Positions 58,561 to 64,000 of a DNA stretch of 64,000 nucleotides are shown in pieces. Made by a program: the position numbers and the translations under genes. Positions within the stretch are counted from its first letter, which is position 1. Every line of letters starts with the position of its first letter. This stretch comes from Mesorhizobium sp. B2-3-12 (GTDB taxonomy: Bacteria > Pseudomonadota > Alphaproteobacteria > Rhizobiales > Rhizobiaceae), in NCBI RefSeq assembly GCF_006442205.1, contig NZ_VFVR01000001.1, positions 1,008,199 through 1,072,198 of the forward strand, written 5' to 3'. The notes below the pieces were generated by a model. It saw only the letters and a list, made by a program, of their open reading frames with translations. It had not been told where the DNA came from and made no database searches.

Positions 58561-58806
58561 TTAGTCGGCCGTCCCGCCGTCCGACGTCCCCGCATTGCCG
58601 GTTGGGGCAATCACGCCGAACTCCTGCGACTTGATGCCTTGCTCCGCTGCCAGGAAGCCCTCCGAGGCCAGGCCACGGCGCAACAATTCCCTGACGGCGG
58701 CGGAACGGCTCGGCATCCGCTTATCGAAGCGCCAGTTTTCCAACGCCGTCAATTCGTCGGCGGTGAGCATGATCTGCAACCGCTCCGGACGTTCCAGCTC
58801 AGCCAT
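58561..58806 (-). CDS. Ribbon-helix-helix-like small protein
   Basis: 81 residues. The first half, ERLQIMLTADELTALENWRFDKRMPSRSAAVRELLRRGL, is an RHH/CopG-type DNA-binding pattern: a beta strand, a helix and a second helix with the SRSAAVRELLRRGL end. The tail is disordered. It could be a transcription regulator or an antitoxin, but no toxin gene is next to it. Confidence 0.75.
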   Translation of the reverse strand: MAELERPERLQIMLTADELTALENWRFDKRMPSRSAAVRELLRRGLASEGFLAAEQGIKSQEFGVIAPTGNAGTSDGGTAD

Positions 58807-59075
58807 GTGGGCTTCCTTGCTAGAGCCAAGGATGGGGGGAATTAGTATTTACCTCGCTCAACTAACAAATAGGGTTTGCCGCATATTGCGTCAAGGCCGG
58901 CCAGTAGGGGGTTGACGCATCCAACCCATGATGTGGACTAGACGCAGGCTCCCCACTTGCATACCTATACTAACTAACTGATTTCATTCAAACAATTTGA
59001 TATTTTGCTTGTCATACGCCCGCGCCGGGCGCATGCTGCGCTATCAATGGAAACAACCCTCCACGGGAGGCTTCA

Positions 59076-59378
59076 ATGCGGTACGATTACTCTTCGCGGA
59101 TGCTCGACGACGTCTATTCGGCGGTTCAGAGGGCCTTCAAGACGGCAGGCATCGTCAACATCAGCGCGGTGGCGGAACAGGTCAGGGTGAGAAACCTGGC
59201 CGAGAACGTCGCCCTCGAGGATGTTGAATACCTGGTGCTGCAGGCTGCTCAACGGCTTGGCGCGGCGATCGAATTCGACACTTTTGGCTTGGTTTCGAGC
59301 GGAAACAGGCTCGCCGACAATGGCGAGGACAGCCCGATCGTCCCGCTCAATCTTCATCGATCAGCCTCGATGCAATAG
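59076..59378 (+). CDS. Small conserved-looking helical protein
   Basis: 100 residues; ATG after GGGAGG. MLDDVYSAVQRAFKTAG, ISAVAEQVRVRNLAENVALEDVEYLVLQAAQRLGAAIEFD are helices with a regular hydrophobic pattern. No known domain. The upstream 58880-59075 region is AT-rich and probably holds its promoter. Confidence 0.7.
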   Translation: MRYDYSSRMLDDVYSAVQRAFKTAGIVNISAVAEQVRVRNLAENVALEDVEYLVLQAAQRLGAAIEFDTFGLVSSGNRLADNGEDSPIVPLNLHRSASMQ

Positions 59379-59468
59379 CCAAACGTCCGCGGACGGCCAC
59401 GGCCGCGCGGCCCGTGGAACAAGCATGGTCTTCGGAGATTATCGCGGCACCCGATTGAGGAGGATGTT

Positions 59469-59654
59469 GTGAAAGCCTTGCGCAGTCTACTCGCCGAATT
59501 GTCCTCCAGCTGGCTCCAGCGCCGCAAGACGCGAACGCCGGTCGCCGGCAGTCCGGTCAAACCTGTTTCCCGCGTTGCTGGCCAGTCCGCAAAGATCCGG
59601 CCGGCACACAAGCCAAGGCCGCCCTCTTCCCGCGATGTCGCTTCGAATATGTGA
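59469..59654 (+). CDS. Small basic protein (probable)
   Basis: 61 residues from a GTG start with a strong AGGAGG site six bases away. Short amphipathic start (KALRSLLAELSSSWLQRRK) and a basic, proline-rich tail. No family known. The ribosome site is the main support. Confidence 0.45.
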   Translation: MKALRSLLAELSSSWLQRRKTRTPVAGSPVKPVSRVAGQSAKIRPAHKPRPPSSRDVASNM

Positions 59655-59700
59655 CGCCCGGGAAAACGACGGGCCGACATCACCGAATATCAACAGCACC

Positions 59701-61671
59701 TTAGCTCGCGGCGGCGGCCGGGGCCTTTCTGGGGGTGGCCCGCTGGCGTCGCATGCGGCGCTTGGCGACGAGCTTGAGGGCGACCGGCGGCTCGGTCGAC
59801 AGCGCCCCCGTCACGGCATCCACCATGCCATGCGCCACGAAATCCGCGTTGATGTCCTGGGCCAGCTTGACGGCCGCGGCCTTGTCCTCGCTGCCGGTCT
59901 CCGACCAGAACACGATTCCCACGCGCAGCGCTGCCTTCATACGCTTCAGCCGGCGAACCAGGAACCGCGCGTGCTTGATGGAATCCAGGTTCAGGAAGCC
60001 GACCACGACGGTGTCCACCGCGTCGAGTTCGAGGCGGCGGATACCGGCCGGTTCCATATCGGCAAAGCCTGCCTTCGACACCGTCGCGCCCTGGACTTCC
60101 ACGACCTGCGCCAGCATTGCCGCGGCGGCATCGTCAAGTTCGCCGCGCCCGCCGGCGCAAAGCACCGATAGGCCGGTGCCATCGGGCAGATCGGGCTCCT
60201 CCTCCCCGGCGGCGTCACCCTGGTCGTCCGCCTCCGCGGCCGCGAGCGTGCCGGCCTCCTCGTCCGCTTCCTCCCGCGCACTATCATCGAGATTTGCCAC
60301 CAGCGCCTCGGCGCTCGCCGCCAGTTGCCGCCTTTGCTGATCGCCCATGACGCCGCGCGCGCGGTCCCGCTCGCCCAGCAGGAGCGCCGGAATGGCCACC
60401 TTGTCATAGAAGTCGACCAGATATTTCTCCTCCAGCATCTCCTCGGCATGGTCGGTGGCTTCGTCCGGATCACCGGCCAGGAGCCGCTGGTAAAGGCGCG
60501 CATGCGGTTCCAGCACGGGCTGGTTGCCGAACAGCACGTCGAGGAATTCAAACTGCGGCACGTGTCTGCCCAGCACCACCAGGCAAACGGTGAGCGGCGT
60601 CGACAGGACCAGGCCGAGCGGACCCCACAGCCACGTCCAGAAGATGGCCGCGACGATGATCGCCAGGGATGACAGCCCCGTTCGCGAGCCGTAGAGCCAG
60701 GGCTCGACGACGTTGCCGGTTATCAGTTCCATCACCACGAACAGGGCGGCTGTCCACAGCACGAGCGACCAGCCAGGCGCCACGGCCAGCGCCAGGAACA
60801 GCGGCAGCAGCATGCCGATGGCGGGCCCGATGTAAGGAACGAAACGCAGCGCCAGCGCGAGCAATCCCCACAGCAAGGCGTTTGGAATGCCGAGGATCCA
60901 CAGCCCGATCGCTATCGGTATGGCGTAGAGGATGTTGACGACCAGTTGCATGAGCAGGTAGCGGCCCACCCGTTTACCGGCATCCTGGAGCGCCTCGGTG
61001 GTGCGGTGAAGATCGCCGTAGCCGACAAGCCTGATGAAACGGTCGCGCAAATCCTCCCGCTCCAGCAGCATGAAGATGACGACGACGATGATCAGACCGG
61101 CCGATCCGAGCGGACTGATCAGCGGCCCGATTATGTTCTGCAGGACTTCGAGCGGCCGTTCGCGCGAGACGATCTCGACAGGCACCGGCTCGCGCGGCGG
61201 CTTGTCGGGAGCGGCGGCCGGCAGCGTCGCGTCCTGCCGGTTGATCTCCTGGCCGACGCGCTCGACCACGCCGCCCAGCCTGGCAAGGATCCCTCCCCCG
61301 ACGCCGGTTTCCTTGAGCGAGCGGATCTTGGTGAGAATGTTGGTCTGGTAGACCGGAATGTTCTGCGCCAGTTCGCTGACCTGCGTGGCGACAATGAAGC
61401 TGAACAGGCCAAGTGCGGCGAAAGCGCCGACCACGCTGGCGATGACGGCGGCAAGCCGGGGGACGCCGACCCGCTTGAGCGCCGACACCAGCGGCGCCAG
61501 CGCGAAGGTCAGCAGCAGGGCGATCGCGATCGGCAGGAACACCTCGCGCCCGAAATACAGCGCCGCCACCGTCGTGACGATGGTCGCCACATTGGGCAAT
61601 GCCGTTCGCGGGTGGGGCGCGATCGCCGTAAGAGCGTCCGGAGACGCCGTGCCGTTTCGACGATTGGCCAC
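59701..61671 (-). CDS. AI-2E/PerM-family membrane protein with C-terminal extension
   Basis: About 656 residues from a GTG start chosen for its GGGAGG site; upstream ATG codons lack one. The N-terminal ~400 residues are of the AI-2E exporter/PerM type with eight hydrophobic segments (IVVVIFMLLEREDLRDRFI, FVPYIGPAIGMLLPLFLAL). The C-terminal ~250 residues are soluble: an acidic linker (AREEADEEAG, GEEEPDLPDG) and a Rossmann-like part with LSVLCAGGRGELDDAAAAML and ELDAVDTVVVGFLN. The family exports small molecules or acts in stress. The extension's role is unknown. Confidence 0.85.
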   Translation of the reverse strand: MANRRNGTASPDALTAIAPHPRTALPNVATIVTTVAALYFGREVFLPIAIALLLTFALAPLVSALKRVGVPRLAAVIASVVGAFAALGLFSFIVATQVSELAQNIPVYQTNILTKIRSLKETGVGGGILARLGGVVERVGQEINRQDATLPAAAPDKPPREPVPVEIVSRERPLEVLQNIIGPLISPLGSAGLIIVVVIFMLLEREDLRDRFIRLVGYGDLHRTTEALQDAGKRVGRYLLMQLVVNILYAIPIAIGLWILGIPNALLWGLLALALRFVPYIGPAIGMLLPLFLALAVAPGWSLVLWTAALFVVMELITGNVVEPWLYGSRTGLSSLAIIVAAIFWTWLWGPLGLVLSTPLTVCLVVLGRHVPQFEFLDVLFGNQPVLEPHARLYQRLLAGDPDEATDHAEEMLEEKYLVDFYDKVAIPALLLGERDRARGVMGDQQRRQLAASAEALVANLDDSAREEADEEAGTLAAAEADDQGDAAGEEEPDLPDGTGLSVLCAGGRGELDDAAAAMLAQVVEVQGATVSKAGFADMEPAGIRRLELDAVDTVVVGFLNLDSIKHARFLVRRLKRMKAALRVGIVFWSETGSEDKAAAVKLAQDINADFVAHGMVDAVTGALSTEPPVALKLVAKRRMRRQRATPRKAPAAAAS

Positions 61672-61789
61672 GCTATGCCTCCCTGCCAGCCCCATGATCG
61701 GGCATATAGAGCCGGGGAGCAACATTAGCCAGAGGTGAAACACACGCTGTCCAAAGAGCGGTCTATCCGGTAGCGACCGCTGACCAGGA

Positions 61790-62869
61790 TCAGCGCGCGT
61801 CGTGCCGCGCCAATGCATGCTCGATCAGGATATCGATAACCTGGCTGTAGCCGATGCCGATCGCGGCAAGCGCCTTGGCGTACATCGAGATGTCGGTGAA
61901 GCCGGGCAGCGTATTGACCTCGTTGACCAGCAGCGAACCGTCGGCGCGCAGGAAGAAGTCGACGCGCGCCATGGCCTCGCAGCCGAGCGCCCGAAAAGCC
62001 TGTCCGGCCATCTCCCTGGCTCTGTCGGCGACATCGGCGGGGACATTGGCGGGCACTTTGACCAGGGCGCCGTCGGCGTCGAGATATTTGGCCTCATAGG
62101 TGTAGAAGCCATGCTTGCCGGCGGGGATGATCTCGCCGGGCAGCGACACGGTGAACGAGCCGTCCGCCCGCTCGAGCACCGAGCACTCGATCTCGCGGCC
62201 TTCGACGAACTCCTCGATCAGCGCCTTGCCGTCATAGCGGAAAGCCGTTTCGACGGCCCGATCGAAGCCATCCCGGTCATTGACCTTGCTCACCCCGAAG
62301 GACGAGCCCTGGCGGGCCGGCTTGGCGAAGAAGGGCAGCCCCAGCTTCCCGGCGATCTCCTGGAACGAGCCGACATCGCCACGATGGACGGTGACCGAGC
62401 GGGCGACCGCAAGGCCAGAATCGCGCAGCAGCCGTTTGGCGACGTCCTTGTCCATGGCGGCGGCCGAGGCGAGGATGCCGCAGCCGACATAGGCGACATC
62501 GGCAACCTCGGCATAGCCCTGCACCGAGCCGTCCTCGCCGAACGGACCGTGCAGCACGGGAAAGACGACATCGACCGGCGACAGGTCGGCCCGCGCGGCG
62601 CCGTGCGACGCCGAGACCAGCCGGCCCTTGCCGCCAGGCAGCAGGGCGACCTCCACGCCATCCTCCGAGACCGGAGCCCCTGCCCCGTCGCCGACGGCCT
62701 CCGACGATTGTTGCAGCAGCCATCGGCCATCCCTGGAAATGGCGATCGCCACCACCTCGTAGCGCGTCCGGTCGATCGCCTTCAGCACATTGGCGGCCGA
62801 AAGCCGCGACACGTCGTGCTCGGCCGAACGCCCGCCATAAAGAATGGCAACCCTGATCTTTCCGGTCAT
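61790..62869 (-). CDS. ddl: D-alanine--D-alanine ligase
   Basis: 359 residues, the size of DdlA-type enzymes. ATP-grasp features: VAILYGGRSAEHDVS, VVFPVLHGPFGEDGSVQG, GLPFFAKPARQGSSFGVSK, an EAKYLD loop and RVDFFLRADGSLLVNEVNTLPGFTDISMY. Catalyses D-Ala-D-Ala formation for peptidoglycan. It is not in a mur/fts cluster, so it may be a second copy or a ligase with altered specificity. It follows the C39-like peptidase gene by 22 bases on the same strand. Confidence 0.93.
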   Translation of the reverse strand: MTGKIRVAILYGGRSAEHDVSRLSAANVLKAIDRTRYEVVAIAISRDGRWLLQQSSEAVGDGAGAPVSEDGVEVALLPGGKGRLVSASHGAARADLSPVDVVFPVLHGPFGEDGSVQGYAEVADVAYVGCGILASAAAMDKDVAKRLLRDSGLAVARSVTVHRGDVGSFQEIAGKLGLPFFAKPARQGSSFGVSKVNDRDGFDRAVETAFRYDGKALIEEFVEGREIECSVLERADGSFTVSLPGEIIPAGKHGFYTYEAKYLDADGALVKVPANVPADVADRAREMAGQAFRALGCEAMARVDFFLRADGSLLVNEVNTLPGFTDISMYAKALAAIGIGYSQVIDILIEHALARHDAR

Positions 62870-62891
62870 CGAAATCCCTCAACTGTCGAAA

Positions 62892-63509
62892 TCAAATAGC
62901 CACGGCAATGCCGCGATTGGCAAAGAAACGATCGAAATCGGACGGCGCCAACACTGCGTTCGCCTGTGTGGCGGCGGTATGACCGGATGGGTTGTGGAAG
63001 CGATAGCCTTCGTCCGACGCCGCCGTCACCAGCACCAGGTGGCCGCCCTTCGACGGCGGCTCGCGCTCCGGCCAGCGGATCGAACTGCTGACCGACGCGA
63101 TGAAGAAGCGCGACCGGGAAAGGATCGCCGGAACCTCGCCTGTCGCGACATTGGTCATCACCTCGGCCTCCAGGCCGAATTCCTGCTTCACGAAGGGGAC
63201 GAAGGGCGCGTAGATCAGTCCCTTGATCGAGCTTTCATTGACGACATAGCCGCCATATCCGGTGCACCGCCTTGCCAGCTCGATCGCCGGCACGATCTCA
63301 CCACGCGCCGCCAGGATCATCTTGAGACACGCCATGCCGCAGATATTGGCCGCCCAGAGCGCGTATTCGTCCAGCGTTTCCGCACCTGAACACTGCCATA
63401 GCGGGTCGCGCCTGAGCGCGGCCTCCGCGCCTTCGGCGAGCACCGCCAGCGTCATGTCGGGTGTTTCCCACTGGCTGAAAAACGGCACGGCTTCAGGCAA
63501 TGGACTCAT
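62892..63509 (-). CDS. C39-like cysteine peptidase-family protein
   Basis: 205 residues. The catalytic Cys lies in NICGMACLKMIL, the His in KGGHLVLVTAAS, and the Asn-type third residue in GYRFHNPSGH, the order of C39_2/papain-like peptidases. There is no export signal and no ABC domain, so it is a free cytoplasmic protein. The start is MSPLPEAV; a further 50 in-frame residues upstream were rejected. Its pairing with a D-Ala-D-Ala ligase suggests a role on peptides or cell-wall precursors, but no substrate can be named. Confidence 0.75.
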   Translation of the reverse strand: MSPLPEAVPFFSQWETPDMTLAVLAEGAEAALRRDPLWQCSGAETLDEYALWAANICGMACLKMILAARGEIVPAIELARRCTGYGGYVVNESSIKGLIYAPFVPFVKQEFGLEAEVMTNVATGEVPAILSRSRFFIASVSSSIRWPEREPPSKGGHLVLVTAASDEGYRFHNPSGHTAATQANAVLAPSDFDRFFANRGIAVAI

Positions 63510-63609
63510 GCAATCTCGGATCCCTCTCGAATCTCGTATACGAGGATACAAAGGAGGCCGCAAGAAGGCGGCGGCAATGCGCGGCTCTCGTGCGCCATGC
63601 CCCGCTGCG

Positions 63610-64000
63610 TCACGCCAAACCAGCGGACTCCAGCACATACAAATTGGTCGGCGCGTCATGCAGCATCACCTCGCGCTCGAAACGGAACCCGTTCTTCTCC
63701 AGGGCACGCCGCGAGGCGACATTGGCCGTGCGGACCAAGCCGATCACCCGCCTTGCGTCGAGATCGCCGAAAGCCAGGGACAGCGCCTCGCGGATCAGCT
63801 CCGTGGCAAAACCCTGCCCCCAGCTTTCCGGCCGCAAATGGTAGGAGAGGTTGAGGCCATCGAAGGCCTGCGAAACCGTCACCCCGCCAAAACCGATAGG
63901 CTCGCCACCCGCCTCGATGGTCCAGCGCCCGAAGCCATGCTCGCGCCAATGGCCGATGTCGCGCAGCAACCGGTCGGCGCTTTGCTGGGCGGTGTCGGGG
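63610..64000 (-). CDS. GNAT acetyltransferase, RimJ/RimL type (5' end missing)
   Basis: About 130 C-terminal residues; the open frame continues past the right edge. The GNAT core is present: WTIEAGGEPIGFGGVTV, LSYHLRPESWGQGFATELIREAL with the acetyl-CoA-binding QGFAT, VIGLVRTANVASRRALEKNGF. The substrate is unknown; such enzymes acetylate ribosomal proteins or small amines. Confidence 0.9.
   Translation of the reverse strand, partial: PDTAQQSADRLLRDIGHWREHGFGRWTIEAGGEPIGFGGVTVSQAFDGLNLSYHLRPESWGQGFATELIREALSLAFGDLDARRVIGLVRTANVASRRALEKNGFRFEREVMLHDAPTNLYVLESAGLA

Overview
The window looks like chromosomal DNA from a high-GC alphaproteobacterium of the Rhizobiales, most likely Mesorhizobium or a close relative. 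The inference rests on the large number of sugar and amine ABC transporters, rhizopine-type (Moc) catabolic genes, a tRNA-Gln gene, an HWE histidine kinase, many small conserved rhizobial proteins with EcfG-type promoter motifs, and several families of short palindromic intergenic repeats. No rRNA, phage, insertion sequence, CRISPR or symbiosis (nod/nif) genes were seen. Nothing could be compared with a database; family names come from motifs visible in the translations.

Region 1 (1-9.3 kb, all leftward): the start of a UgpC-type ABC ATPase behind a metallophosphoesterase; an AhpD-like protein; then a five-gene sugar (CUT2/ribose-type) transporter operon in which one permease is fused to a beta-propeller and a second propeller gene follows. 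Region 2 (9.6-13.6 kb): an MFS pump, divergent from an ornithine-cyclodeaminase-like reductase that overlaps an ammonia-lyase-like protein lacking the MIO-forming tripeptide.

Region 3 (13.6-29.3 kb): a leftward run of up to fourteen genes behind a divergent LacI-type regulator. First comes a CUT1 transporter (Tat-type binding protein, two permeases, two different ATPases whose degenerate motifs are complementary). Then follow Gfo/Idh/MocA and MocC-like enzymes, a second (CUT2) transporter, a DUF4432 epimerase-like protein, and the MocD/MocE-like desaturase plus Rieske pair, ending in a divergent PanB homologue. The content suggests uptake and O-demethylation or oxidation of an inositol-like or methylated sugar.

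Region 4 (29.3-37.9 kb, leftward): a GntR regulator, ADP-ribosylglycohydrolase, PfkB kinase, PotABCD-like transporter and both AcnX subunits. Region 5 (38-48 kb): a DUF3309 membrane peptide, a glycine-rich repeat protein, an isoprenylcysteine-methyltransferase-like protein, a TPP-riboswitch-controlled thiamine-precursor transporter (YkoF-ThiX-ThiZ-ThiY), a formyltransferase, MsrA and a GT39-like glycosyltransferase.

Region 6 (48-59.7 kb): many small genes (DUF3606, DUF982, GFA, MgtC, secreted peptides, a zinc-knuckle peptide, RHH protein) with an HWE histidine kinase and a tRNA-Gln. Several are preceded by close matches to the general-stress sigma factor (EcfG) promoter, GGAAC-N16/17-CGTT, so this looks like a stress-response neighbourhood. 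Region 7 (59.7-64 kb): an AI-2E/PerM-type membrane protein with a long C-terminal extension, D-Ala-D-Ala ligase behind a C39-like peptidase, and a partial GNAT acetyltransferase at the right edge.
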